Shown piece by piece: positions 36,335 to 45,277 of a DNA stretch of 64,000 nucleotides. Source of the DNA: Candidatus Litorirhabdus singularis (GTDB taxonomy: Bacteria > Pseudomonadota > Gammaproteobacteria > Pseudomonadales > Halieaceae); contig NZ_SHNN01000003.1 in the NCBI RefSeq assembly GCF_026262625.1, positions 310,001 through 374,000 on the forward strand, in the 5' to 3' direction. Under the pieces are notes generated by a model. That model saw only the letters and a list, made by a program, of their open reading frames with translations. It was not told the DNA's origin and did no database searches. Position 1 is the stretch's first letter. Every line of letters starts with the position of its first letter. The position numbers and the translations under genes are program-made.

Positions 36335-37282
36335 ATGAATATAAACCGCGTCGACCTCAACCTTCTGGTCTATTTGGACGCCCTACTGCGGGAGCGCAAC
36401 GTTACTCAGGCCGCCAATACGCTGAACCTGAGTCAACCTGCCATGAGCAACGGTTTACGGCGCTTGCGCGTTTTGTTCGACGACCCCTTGCTGGTGCGCA
36501 CCAGCGACGGCATGACACCCACGGAAAGAGCGTTGGAGCTGGAACCGCAAGTTCGCGATATTCTCGAGAAAGTTGACCGTGCGGTACAACCCATCGCTGA
36601 ATTCGATAGCGCCAATACCGAGCGCGTATTCCGAATTATGGCCAGTGACTACGCCGAGTCGACGCTGTTACCGGCGCTATTGGGAAAACTCAGATCACAG
36701 GCGCCCGGGGTTATTCTGGATATCATGACTCCCAGTGATGTCAGTTTCCTTGATGTGGAGCGCGGCAAAATAGACATGGTCATCAATCGCTTTGACAGCA
36801 TGCCCCAGTCTTTCCACCAGATCACCGTCTGGAACGACACGTTTTCCTGCCTGCTCAGCGCAGACAATCCCTTGCTGAAAAGCTTTACCCTGGAAAACTA
36901 TCTCAAAGCCCAGCACGTCTGGGTCAGCAAAACTGGCATGGGCGTTGGGGTTGGAGTGGACCCGGCCGATGTGCAGCGCCTCGGCTGGGTCGATGTAGCA
37001 CTCAACAAACTGGGCAAGAAACGCCAGATTGCAGTTTTCACCAGACACTATCAAGCCGCCATGATTCTGGCAGAGCAGAACGACCTGGTGGTTACACTGC
37101 CAACTCTGGCAGCACAACTGCAGGTCAATAACCCTAAGCTGGTTATCAAAACGCCGCCCATTGATATCGCACCACTGGAGCTAAAAATGGCTTGGAGCCC
37201 GCTATTGCAACACAATCCGGCCAACCGCTGGCTGAGAAAACTGATTGTCGAGACTGGGCGTGAAATCAGCTGGGAACACTGA
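36335..37282 (+). CDS. LysR-family transcriptional regulator
   Basis: The 315-residue protein has the N-terminal winged helix-turn-helix (VDLNLLVYLDALLRERNVTQ, LSQPAMSNGLRRLR) and a periplasmic-binding-like effector domain from about 90. The start resembles the NodD/PcpR-like group with its DLNLL opening. The Shine-Dalgarno sequence is poor. Its divergent neighbour is the acyl-CoA dehydrogenase gene, and malate synthase G lies downstream, 138 bases on. It may control either; no effector is known. Confidence 0.87.
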   Translation: MNINRVDLNLLVYLDALLRERNVTQAANTLNLSQPAMSNGLRRLRVLFDDPLLVRTSDGMTPTERALELEPQVRDILEKVDRAVQPIAEFDSANTERVFRIMASDYAESTLLPALLGKLRSQAPGVILDIMTPSDVSFLDVERGKIDMVINRFDSMPQSFHQITVWNDTFSCLLSADNPLLKSFTLENYLKAQHVWVSKTGMGVGVGVDPADVQRLGWVDVALNKLGKKRQIAVFTRHYQAAMILAEQNDLVVTLPTLAAQLQVNNPKLVIKTPPIDIAPLELKMAWSPLLQHNPANRWLRKLIVETGREISWEH

Positions 37283-37336
37283 TCCACTGCCGACCAACAT
37301 TCAGCAACCGAATAGTGATGATAAAAACGATAAATT

Positions 37337-37352
37337 AGGGGAATTATACCCC
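37337..37352 (+). promoter_or_regulatory. Inverted repeat upstream of malate synthase G
   Basis: AGGGG-AATTATA-CCCCCT is an almost perfect inverted repeat about 70 bases before the glcB start. It is a fair candidate operator for the LysR-type or another regulator. No function is proved. Confidence 0.35.
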
Positions 37353-37420
37353 CTCCTTTATAGTATCTGGCCTTGCGGTATAGACCGCTCACATCAGTGT
37401 GACCAGGCAGAGGTATCATC

Positions 37421-39601
37421 ATGAGCCATAGGATTACCAAGGGCGGCCTGCAGATTGCCGCCGAGTTGTTCCAGCTAGTGGAAGACGAAGTTCTGCCCGG
37501 CATCAGCATCAAGTCCGAGCCCTTCTGGGCGGGACTGGAAACTATTCTTGGCGACCTAATGCCGCGTAACCGTGACCTGTTAGCGCAGCGCGATCAGCTG
37601 CAGCAGCAAATCGATGAGTGGCATCGTGACCACCCGGGCGCCGACTATGACCGCGACGCCTATCAGCAGTTCCTGACCGATATCGGTTACCTATTGCCGC
37701 AGGCGGAAGACTTTTCAATTACCACCGCCAACGTCGACCCCGAGGTAGCCGAAGTTGCCGGTCCACAATTGGTGGTACCGGTTATGAATGCACGCTATGC
37801 GCTTAATGCCGCCAATGCACGCTGGGGAAGCCTCTATGACGCGCTCTACGGAACCGACGTTATCAGCGAAGACAGCGGCGCCGAACGCGCCGGCGGCTAT
37901 AATCCAGTGCGCGGTGACAAAGTTATTGCCTACGCCCGTCACTTCCTTGATGGCGCGGCGCCGCTGAAGCAGGGCAGCCACAGCGACAGCACGCACTACG
38001 CCATTGTCGGCGGCGCCCTGCAGGTTACCCTACAAGATGGCTCCAACACCGGCCTGGCAAACCCCGAACGCCTGCGTGGCTACAACGGCGCGCCAGACGC
38101 CCCCTCCGCCGTGCTGCTGAAAAATAATCGCCTGCATATTGAGATTCAAATCGACGCTACCAGCCCTATCGGCAGCACCGATGGCGCCGGCATCAAGGAT
38201 TTGTTGCTGGAGTCAGCGATTACCACTATTCAAGACTGCGAGGACTCTGTCGCCGCAGTGGATGCCGCCGACAAAGTCGTGGTCTACCGCAACTGGTTGG
38301 GTTTAATGAAGGGCGACTTGAGCGAGAACTTCAGCAAGGGCGGCAAGTCGATGCAGCGCACCCTGAATCCTGATCGCAGCTACCTTGACCCGAATGGCGA
38401 CGGTTTCAGTCTGCCAGGACGCAGCTTGATGTTCGTGCGCAACGTTGGCCACTTAATGACCAATGATGCCATTCTGGACAGCAATGGCGAAGAAGTACCA
38501 GAAGGCATCCTGGATGCCGTGTTTACCAGCACCATGGCACTGCATGATTTGTGCGTTAAGCGCCAGCAGGGTAATTCACAGACCGGCAGCATCTATATTG
38601 TTAAGCCGAAGATGCACGGCCCCGAGGAAGTCGCTTTCACCTGTGAACTGTTTGCCCGCATCGAGACAATGCTTGGACTCAGCGCCAACACCATCAAACT
38701 CGGCATTATGGATGAAGAGCGACGCACTACTGTAAATCTGAAACAGTGCATCAAGGTAGCGGCAGAGCGCATAGTTTTCATCAACACGGGCTTCCTCGAT
38801 CGTACCGGTGACGAGATTCATACCTCCATGGAGGCCGGCGCCATGACACCCAAGGGCGACATGAAACAACAGCCCTGGATCAGTGCCTATGAGGACTGGA
38901 ATGTAGATACCGGCCTGCAGTGCGGCCTGCAGGGCAAAGCCCAGATTGGCAAGGGCATGTGGGCCATGCCAGACTTAATGGCAGCAATGATGGAACAAAA
39001 AATCGCTCACCCGGAAGCCGGCGCCAATACGGCCTGGGTACCATCGCCCACAGCCGCGACGCTGCACGTCATGCATTATCATCAGGTGGACGTGCGCGAG
39101 CGTCAGCAGTCGATCAAGCTGCGTGAGCAAGCGGCCCTCAGCGATATCCTGACTATACCGCTGCACCGTGGACCGGCACTCAGCGAGGAGGCGATTACGC
39201 GCGAGCTGGACAACAATGCGCAGGGTATTCTGGGTTATGTGGTGCGCTGGATTGACCACGGCGTTGGCTGCTCAAAAGTACCGGATATCAACAACGTGGG
39301 CCTGATGGAAGATCGCGCCACTTTGCGAATTTCAAGCCAACATATCGCTAACTGGCTACGCCACGGCGTTTGTTCAGAGGAACAGGTCCGCGAAACCATG
39401 GCGCGTATGGCAGCTGTGGTTGACGCACAGAATGCCCATGACCCCGAATACCAACCCATGGCTACGGACTTGGAGGGCAGCATCGCCTTCCAGGCTGCGT
39501 GTGAATTAGTGTTTGCGGGCTGTGATCAGCCCAGCGGCTACACTGAGCCAGTGCTGCATCGGCGGCGCCGGGAGCTTAAAGCAAGCCGCGCGCAAGGTTG
39601 A
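37421..39601 (+). CDS. glcB: Malate synthase G
   Basis: Malate synthase G condenses glyoxylate with acetyl-CoA to malate, the second step of the glyoxylate bypass and of glycolate use. The 726-residue size fits the G form. Recognisable blocks include [29 protein letters not shown]-like [36 protein letters not shown], and [22 protein letters not shown] precedes the ATG. No isocitrate lyase or glycolate oxidase gene is next to it. Confidence 0.95.
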   Translation: MSHRITKGGLQIAAELFQLVEDEVLPGISIKSEPFWAGLETILGDLMPRNRDLLAQRDQLQQQIDEWHRDHPGADYDRDAYQQFLTDIGYLLPQAEDFSITTANVDPEVAEVAGPQLVVPVMNARYALNAANARWGSLYDALYGTDVISEDSGAERAGGYNPVRGDKVIAYARHFLDGAAPLKQGSHSDSTHYAIVGGALQVTLQDGSNTGLANPERLRGYNGAPDAPSAVLLKNNRLHIEIQIDATSPIGSTDGAGIKDLLLESAITTIQDCEDSVAAVDAADKVVVYRNWLGLMKGDLSENFSKGGKSMQRTLNPDRSYLDPNGDGFSLPGRSLMFVRNVGHLMTNDAILDSNGEEVPEGILDAVFTSTMALHDLCVKRQQGNSQTGSIYIVKPKMHGPEEVAFTCELFARIETMLGLSANTIKLGIMDEERRTTVNLKQCIKVAAERIVFINTGFLDRTGDEIHTSMEAGAMTPKGDMKQQPWISAYEDWNVDTGLQCGLQGKAQIGKGMWAMPDLMAAMMEQKIAHPEAGANTAWVPSPTAATLHVMHYHQVDVRERQQSIKLREQAALSDILTIPLHRGPALSEEAITRELDNNAQGILGYVVRWIDHGVGCSKVPDINNVGLMEDRATLRISSQHIANWLRHGVCSEEQVRETMARMAAVVDAQNAHDPEYQPMATDLEGSIAFQAACELVFAGCDQPSGYTEPVLHRRRRELKASRAQG

Positions 39602-39622
39602 AACACCCTGAGACGCCACTCC

Positions 39623-39643
39623 AGGCCGCCTCACTAGCGGCCT
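39623..39643. terminator. Hairpin between convergent glcB and the GT2 gene
   Basis: AGGCCGC and GCGGCCT make a perfect 7-bp stem with a 7-base loop. Its end touches the stop of the glycosyltransferase gene. It fits a bidirectional terminator, although neither side has a clear T tract. Confidence 0.45.
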
Positions 39644-40496
39644 AGACGTCCTTATACATCAGGTTGGTAATCTGCTCTGATACCAACCCTATAAGGAACA
39701 CTATTATTGCCGCAAGAAACATCATCGCACTCATGTTGGTAAAGCGTGCATCTACCAGATAGGTGTATAGGTAATTAAAGCTCCCCAGTAGCCCTAGCAC
39801 AATAGACAGTGGGAAAAATATCTTCAAGGGCGAATAGAGCGTGCCAATCTTGAAAATAATCAGAAAGAACCTGACGCCATCGCGCAGCAAATTGATGTGG
39901 CTGGTACCAATGCGGTTGGCAACCTCAATCGGCACGAAAGCAACAGAATAACCGGCGCGAAAAAAAGCCATGGTGCTGGTAGTCGGATACGAAAACCCGT
40001 TTGGCAGCAAATACAGGAACTCCATAAACAAGTGCCGGCGCACCGCACGAAAGCCGGATGTGAGGTCAGCAATATGGTGGCCGACCATGCTGCTCGCAAG
40101 CTTGTTATACAGTGTATTGGCAGACCAACGAGCTACGCTCGCCTGCGAACCTACACCACTACGGGCACCGACCACCAGATCAAAACCCTCATCAACTTTA
40201 GCCAGCAGGCGCTCAATATCGGCAGGATCATGCTGGCCATCGCCGTCCATAAAAACCATCAACTCGCCGCTCGCTGCCCGTGCGCCACTCTTGATAGCAG
40301 CACCATTGCCCTTGCTATAAGGGTGCACCACCTCAGTTACCTGAAACTCGCGACAGACCTCGCTGGTGCTATCAGTAGAGCCGTCATTAACCACAATAAT
40401 TTCAGCCTCCGGATGGCGCGCCACCAAATCTGGCAGCACTTTACGCAGACCATCAGCTTCATTTTTTGCTGGAATTACAATTGAGAGAGAAGACAT
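39642..40496 (-). CDS. Family 2 glycosyltransferase, polyprenyl-phosphate sugar synthase-like
   Basis: The 284-residue protein has the GT-A core of the DPM1/GtrB-like group: SIVIPAKNEADGL, IIVVNDGSTDST, SKGNGAAIKSGARAA, and the metal-binding DGDGQHDP. Two membrane helices near the C terminus (PLKIFFPLSIVLGLLGSFNY, MFLAAIIVFLIGLVSEQI) anchor it. Such enzymes move a sugar from a nucleotide to a polyprenyl phosphate. The second Met (40496) is preceded by GGGGG at 10 bases and is preferred. Two GT-C-type proteins directly upstream could use its lipid-linked sugar. Confidence 0.88.
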   Translation of the reverse strand: MSSLSIVIPAKNEADGLRKVLPDLVARHPEAEIIVVNDGSTDSTSEVCREFQVTEVVHPYSKGNGAAIKSGARAASGELMVFMDGDGQHDPADIERLLAKVDEGFDLVVGARSGVGSQASVARWSANTLYNKLASSMVGHHIADLTSGFRAVRRHLFMEFLYLLPNGFSYPTTSTMAFFRAGYSVAFVPIEVANRIGTSHINLLRDGVRFFLIIFKIGTLYSPLKIFFPLSIVLGLLGSFNYLYTYLVDARFTNMSAMMFLAAIIVFLIGLVSEQITNLMYKDV

Positions 40497-40501
40497 AAAT
40501 T

Positions 40502-42406
40502 TCATTCCCCCGGCGCTATAGCGGCGGGCTGGTTAACGGGTTGAGTGAACAGCTCCAAATTATAGTGTTGCTGACGATTCAACAAGCCCTGAGCCTGTAA
40601 TTGCTGCAATTCCTCAGCCACCCGCTGGTGCTCGGCACCCTGACCGAGCACCGAGGTAAAGTATAACTTCATCATTAGCGCGCGAATATTACCGGGCGAG
40701 CGACCCAGCAGCCCATTAATATGCTCCAGCGCCTGCGGATAGCGCTGCAAATAATTTTCCAATATCGCCAGGCTGACATAGATAGTGGGGGCAACAAAAC
40801 GCGGATCTGATACCTTAAGCAGTTCCGCCAAACGATCTGCCAGCAGCGGGAAATCAGTCGCCGCGCAGCCGCCATCGAGAATCCGGTTAACCAGCAATGT
40901 CATCGTATTACTGGTCGCATCAATGCGAAAATCTTGCGCGGTTGCGCTGAGACCCGCAATCACCGCCGCCGGAATAGCTTGCTCACCAAAGCAGTACAAA
41001 GAGATACCGCGCAAACTATGCTGCAAACTGTTACCCGTGCCATTGAGCTCTGCAGATCGATCCAGCATCACCACGGCCTCGTCTATTGCACCAGCCTGAC
41101 CTAGTACCCGCGCCATTTCTGCGTTGGCACGCGCGGAATCTGGAAAGCGGTTGAGCGACACCGCATTGAGCACAAATTCGTTGGACCAGATTTGCACTTC
41201 ACTGCCAAGCAATAAGGCATTACGCATCAGCATCAACAGCAGGGCCGCCAGTAACCAGCTACGCAACCAGGGCCAGCGTTGCCAGAGTCCGGCCAGAGCC
41301 GCCACCAGTGCTATGAACAGTCCCACCGCCGGTAGGTAGTTGCGATGCTCGAACACCAACTCCAGCGGGAAGATAGTAGACTCCATACTGTGGGCAGTGA
41401 CAAAGAACCCGAAGCCGAAGGCCATCGGACGCCAGCGCCGATCACGCCTCATTACAAACACCAGCGCCAGTACCAGCAGCCAACCCACTAGCGCCGGCAG
41501 AGTTACCCAAGGCTGCAACCAACCGCGTGATACCGGCCAGCCATCCTGGTACAAACCCAGACCCTGAGGGTCTGCCCAGAGTAGCTGAGCAACGTAAAAC
41601 CAGACCACGCGGCCTTCTGTCAGCAGCCGTTCCCCGCGGCTAAAATCTCGACCGCTATACCCCCCCAGTACGAGTTCCGGTCGCCATATCAAGACCGCCC
41701 CCACGCTCACCACCCCAAACGCCAATAGTAGCGTATGAACCCAGCGCACCTGACGGCCAGCCCTACCCCGGTAGTGCAATAAGCACCATTCGCTAAACAT
41801 AATCAACGGCAATGCCAACAAACCGTTTTCTTTGGCCAGGGGCGCTGCCACCATCGACAAGAGGGACAGTGCACCCCAACCTAGCCAGCCATTTCCGGTA
41901 CTGAGCCGCGCGCGCAGGTAGCTCCACACTGCCAACAAAGACAATAGCGCTGACAGTTGCGCCATGCGTTGTATGGTGTAAAGCACTGTGCTGATAAATA
42001 GCGGGGTTAATAACCACAGACCGGCTACCAGTACCGCCAATGCAGCAGCGCGCGGATAGTGCAGACAACGCAGGACGTCGCGGGCGAACAGTGCTACCAG
42101 CGCTGCCATAAACAGGTGTAGCACCAAATTGAAACGCTTGGTGCCTGCAACACCGGCATCGATATAGATTTTCTCGAGACTGAAAACCAACATCGACAAC
42201 GGCCGCCCCAACGGGCCCGAAGCATTGCTGCGCACCACATCAGGGAGAAACTCCCGGCTCTCCTCCAGATTATCCAAAGCTCGCAGATTAGAGCCATCAT
42301 CCAGCACCGAGGGGCCTGAGGTGCCGGGCCAATAGAGCCATAGGCACGCCACCGCCAGCAGCGCGAACAGTAGAGCCGGTAGCGCGGCGGCAGCGCGACT
42401 GCTCAT
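40502..42406 (-). CDS. TMTC-like GT-C membrane glycosyltransferase with TPR-like tail (copy 2)
   Basis: The 634-residue protein has about 11-12 membrane helices over the first 400 residues. It shares landmarks with eukaryotic TMTC O-mannosyltransferases: an acidic DD pair (D36-D37) in the first loop, GRPLSML at 67-73, AKENG at 191-195 and the loop HRNYLPAVG from 354. The C-terminal third looks helical and TPR-like (DSARANAEMARVLGQAGAIDEA). A transferase using a lipid-linked sugar is the best guess. The gene follows a homologue and precedes a DPM-like gene, all downstream of pilA, so the pilin may be its target. Confidence 0.72.
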   Translation of the reverse strand: MSSRAAAALPALLFALLAVACLWLYWPGTSGPSVLDDGSNLRALDNLEESREFLPDVVRSNASGPLGRPLSMLVFSLEKIYIDAGVAGTKRFNLVLHLFMAALVALFARDVLRCLHYPRAAALAVLVAGLWLLTPLFISTVLYTIQRMAQLSALLSLLAVWSYLRARLSTGNGWLGWGALSLLSMVAAPLAKENGLLALPLIMFSEWCLLHYRGRAGRQVRWVHTLLLAFGVVSVGAVLIWRPELVLGGYSGRDFSRGERLLTEGRVVWFYVAQLLWADPQGLGLYQDGWPVSRGWLQPWVTLPALVGWLLVLALVFVMRRDRRWRPMAFGFGFFVTAHSMESTIFPLELVFEHRNYLPAVGLFIALVAALAGLWQRWPWLRSWLLAALLLMLMRNALLLGSEVQIWSNEFVLNAVSLNRFPDSARANAEMARVLGQAGAIDEAVVMLDRSAELNGTGNSLQHSLRGISLYCFGEQAIPAAVIAGLSATAQDFRIDATSNTMTLLVNRILDGGCAATDFPLLADRLAELLKVSDPRFVAPTIYVSLAILENYLQRYPQALEHINGLLGRSPGNIRALMMKLYFTSVLGQGAEHQRVAEELQQLQAQGLLNRQQHYNLELFTQPVNQPAAIAPGE

Positions 42407-44322
42407 GGCGCCTCCTCGGCAAAGCTGGTAATCACATGGCGTACGCGCTGCGGTCCGGCATCCGCAGCCAAACTGGCGCGCAATGCCTCTAACGCCTGAC
42501 CTAACTCGCCACTGCGGTTATACCAGGCGGCCATACCATCCCACGCGTCCAGATTGTTCGGAAAGGAATCCAGCAGGCGAGCATGCAGAGCCAGCGCCTG
42601 CGGATAATCCATTTTCACATTGCCGTAAAAGGCCGCCAGATTATGCAAATAGTGGGGCCGCTGCGGATAGCGCGCAATCAAGGTCTGCATGATGCCAATG
42701 TAGGACTCGTCACTGATATCGCATTGACCCTCTGAGATACACTTCATTAGCAGGCCCAGCGCAGCGTGATCATTGTTGTTCAAGCTCCGCGTTGCGGCTG
42801 CCTCGGTCAACTGCCTCACCCAGTCACCGTCTTCTTGTGGGCCGAAGTATCGGCTATCGAGATACAACAAGGTAGTCAGTGCGGTGAAGCTGCCTGCATC
42901 GAGTTCCAACATGGTGATATAGCCCTGACGCGCCAACACCAGCCGCCGTTGCTGCTCTGACTTCGCAGTGGCGGATTCAGCCAGCCGCAATTGCAGGTTG
43001 GCATAGTGATAGCTACTGCGCAGAGATTGCGGATGATGGTGCAGGTGGTAGGCCGCCATCACCTCCTCGTCCCCCCAGAGGCTGGCGCGATTAAATAGCT
43101 GGAGCCCCAGCACCAGCACCAACAGGCCACTGATCAGCAGACGCTGACGCAGCACTGACAAGGGCAGCAGCGACCAAATTACCCATGCCACCAACAGGCA
43201 AACGCCCAACGACGGAAGATAGTTGCGATGCTCCCAGGCCAACTCTAGCGGCAGCACATTGGCCTCCAGACTGTGCAACAACAAATACCAGCCTAGGGCA
43301 AAACTCAGCAACGGCCAACGGTGACGCCAAAATACCGCTACGCCGATGGCAGCAAGCCATCCACCCACGGCCAGTGCGGTGGTATAGGGCTGCCACCATC
43401 CCCGCGACACCAGCACATCGTCATGATGCAGCGCCAGCGGGCGAATATCGGGCACCAACGTCCAACCGAGATAACTCCACAGTACTCTTGCCTGAGTCAG
43501 CAAACGCTCCTCAAGATTGAAATCGCGGGTCCAATAACCACGTAAAATAAAGTCGGGCTGCCACCAGACCACTGTCGCCATTAACAGCAGCGGCGAGAAT
43601 ACCGCTAGCGCACAGATAGCCGGGATAAGTGCATACCGGCGCCCCGCAACCTGTCCGTCGAAAAAGACCAGTTCGACCAAGAGCACCAGCGGTATCATCA
43701 AGATGGCATCCTCCTTACAGAGTATGCCCACCGTCAGGCTCAACACGAGGCCAAATAAACAGGCTGAAAGTTCGGATGCTGTTGGCGCCCGTTGCAGCCA
43801 ACGCGGTCGATAGGAGACGTAAACCAGCAGCGCTGCCAGGGTCGCCAAAGCAGCCAGCTGCTCCATCCGTTGCACCGCATACAGCACCGTAGAAACTTGC
43901 AGAGGGTGCAGTAGCCAAAGCGCGGCGGCGGTTGCCGCAAGCCAACTGGCGCGCTGCTCATCAATATCAATCTGTGGTGAAAGTATCAGCAAGCGACGGA
44001 TCAACTGATAAGCCAGCAGTGCCATTCCACCATGCAGCAACAGATTAGTGAACTTCATAGCCCATGCAGACAACTCTCCTGACATCTGCGTATTCAACGC
44101 AAAGCTGAGCATACTCAGAGGCCGACCGGTGGGTCCACTGGCAGAGCTGAACAGGGCGTTATACCACTGTATAAAGTTGCCCGAGTCGAACACCAATGCC
44201 GAATTTTTAGCGATAGCCGGACCGGAATCAAATAAGAAAGCGCTGCCCAGACCCAGCCAATAGGCAGCCGCACACATCAGCAACAGGACTATCCAGTGGC
44301 GGACTAGTGGGACAGCGGGCAT
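42403..44322 (-). CDS. TMTC-like GT-C membrane glycosyltransferase with TPR-like tail (copy 1)
   Basis: A 639-residue paralogue of the next gene, with the same order of landmarks: D32 in FLFDSG (where copy 2 has DD), TGRPLSMLSFALN from 65, CKED 202-205, HRNYLPSLG from 365, and a C-terminal helical repeat region with LHNLAAFYGN and YPQALALHARLL (TPR-like). Two copies are only moderately similar by eye. Its stop overlaps the copy 2 start as ATGA, with GAGGAGG there. The start at 44322 is chosen because the upstream frame runs through the pilA terminator. Confidence 0.72.
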   Translation of the reverse strand: MPAVPLVRHWIVLLLMCAAAYWLGLGSAFLFDSGPAIAKNSALVFDSGNFIQWYNALFSSASGPTGRPLSMLSFALNTQMSGELSAWAMKFTNLLLHGGMALLAYQLIRRLLILSPQIDIDEQRASWLAATAAALWLLHPLQVSTVLYAVQRMEQLAALATLAALLVYVSYRPRWLQRAPTASELSACLFGLVLSLTVGILCKEDAILMIPLVLLVELVFFDGQVAGRRYALIPAICALAVFSPLLLMATVVWWQPDFILRGYWTRDFNLEERLLTQARVLWSYLGWTLVPDIRPLALHHDDVLVSRGWWQPYTTALAVGGWLAAIGVAVFWRHRWPLLSFALGWYLLLHSLEANVLPLELAWEHRNYLPSLGVCLLVAWVIWSLLPLSVLRQRLLISGLLVLVLGLQLFNRASLWGDEEVMAAYHLHHHPQSLRSSYHYANLQLRLAESATAKSEQQRRLVLARQGYITMLELDAGSFTALTTLLYLDSRYFGPQEDGDWVRQLTEAAATRSLNNNDHAALGLLMKCISEGQCDISDESYIGIMQTLIARYPQRPHYLHNLAAFYGNVKMDYPQALALHARLLDSFPNNLDAWDGMAAWYNRSGELGQALEALRASLAADAGPQRVRHVITSFAEEAP

Positions 44323-44396
44323 AGAGTTACTCGACAGGACTATGAAGGTGCACAGATTATAGCGACTGCAGACAAAGATGAAGGCAAAAATGAAGG

Positions 44397-44424
44397 CAAA
44401 AAAAAACCCGGGCAAGCCCGGGTT
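44397..44424 (-). terminator. Intrinsic terminator of pilA
   Basis: On the minus strand AACCCGGGC-TT-GCCCGGGTT is a perfect, GC-rich stem followed at once by a run of T residues, 17 bases after the pilA stop. It should end most pilA transcripts before the glycosyltransferase genes. A 12-base tandem repeat (44378-44401) lies beside it. Confidence 0.9.
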
Positions 44425-44441
44425 CTTCTGCTTAGCGAGTA

Positions 44442-44870
44442 TTAACCGCGGCAGTTAGCAGGCAAGTACTTGGCTTCGATAGTGCCAGGCTTGCAAACCC
44501 ACTGCATGGTGCCGCCTCTGGTGCTAGTGTTAGACAGCAGCATAGTCTGGTCGTCAGCAGTAGTTCCGCCCACATCTTTGATCTGCAAAGTGATCAGGCC
44601 AGTGGTGTAGATAACCGAAGCAACAACGTCAGTATCAATGTTGCTGCGCACGCCAGCTTGTGCAGGAGTCGTAGGAATTGCGTCGTTCGCGATAAAGTAC
44701 TCGCTCACATTAGTTTTGGCTTCGCCCATAGTCATAATGGCTTCAGACAGCTTCGCACGCACTGTATAGTCCTGATAAGCAGGCAGTGCGACCGCGGCCA
44801 GAATGCCCACGATAGCGATAACGATCATCAGTTCGATCAGTGTAAAACCTTTTTGGTTAGTATTTTTCAT
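44442..44870 (-). CDS. pilA: Type IV major pilin
   Basis: The 142-residue prepilin has a short leader MKNTNQKG and the cleavage site [19 protein letters not shown], cut by PilD with the new N-terminal Phe methylated. The alpha-1 spine continues [18 protein letters not shown]. Two cysteines near the end ([17 protein letters not shown]) form the disulfide D-loop of class IVa pilins. It is divergent from pilB-C-D, has a sigma-54 promoter and a strong terminator, and GGAG before its ATG. Ser/Thr-rich segments in the globular part could be glycosylated. Confidence 0.95.
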   Translation of the reverse strand: MKNTNQKGFTLIELMIVIAIVGILAAVALPAYQDYTVRAKLSEAIMTMGEAKTNVSEYFIANDAIPTTPAQAGVRSNIDTDVVASVIYTTGLITLQIKDVGGTTADDQTMLLSNTSTRGGTMQWVCKPGTIEAKYLPANCRG

Positions 44871-44967
44871 TTTGTATCTCCGTTAGTACTATTAAGTTGT
44901 GGTGCCGGCCACTTGTTCCGGTCCTGCCGGAATTCGGCAGCAAGCCAGTCCAGCTGAATAAGACTAA

Positions 44968-44984
44968 TGCAGGCACCGTGCCAA
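44968..44984 (-). promoter_or_regulatory. Sigma-54 promoter of pilA
   Basis: On the minus strand TTGGCACGGTGCCTGCA matches the -24/-12 consensus TTGGCACGrnnnTTGCw with one change (CTGC for TTGC) and correct spacing. It lies about 100 bases before the pilA start, the position seen in pseudomonads, where RpoN and PilR drive pilA. PilR itself is not in the window. Confidence 0.85.
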
Positions 44985-45277
44985 CAACGGAACTATGCCA
45001 TTTATTATTTTTAATATCGTTTAAAATCAATATCTTATGGTTTAATTTTATTTTCGAATAGTATTTCAGAGGACACTTTTGTGGGCCACTCAGGCGTCAG
45101 ACAGTGACAATCTACGTCACTCGTGGTCACAAAAGGTCTGTTGCGCAAATATGTTGTGACACATATCGACTTTCATTATATCCGTACTATAAGCGCGATG
45201 ACTTGATGGCTATACTGCTGTCAATCAATTGCGAAAATACCAAACGCCATGCGCCAAGCAATACACAGGGCCCAAGA
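44985..45277. other. AT-rich spacer between pilA and pilB
   Basis: This stretch between the divergent genes holds long AT tracts (around 45001-45065), which may bind IHF or PilR for the pilA promoter. A frame in step with pilB is open through it from 45104, but codon use and family length argue that pilB begins at 45278. No small gene was recognised. Confidence 0.5.

Noticed and set aside
44323-44415. N-terminal extension of the first GT-C protein
   Set aside because: It translates the pilA terminator and the 12-base tandem repeat into a Phe-rich peptide; this is not coding.
45104-45277. N-terminal extension of pilB
   Set aside because: The extra 58 codons lie in the AT-rich pilA-pilB spacer, match nothing in PilB, and ATG 45278 has a ribosome binding site and gives the family length.
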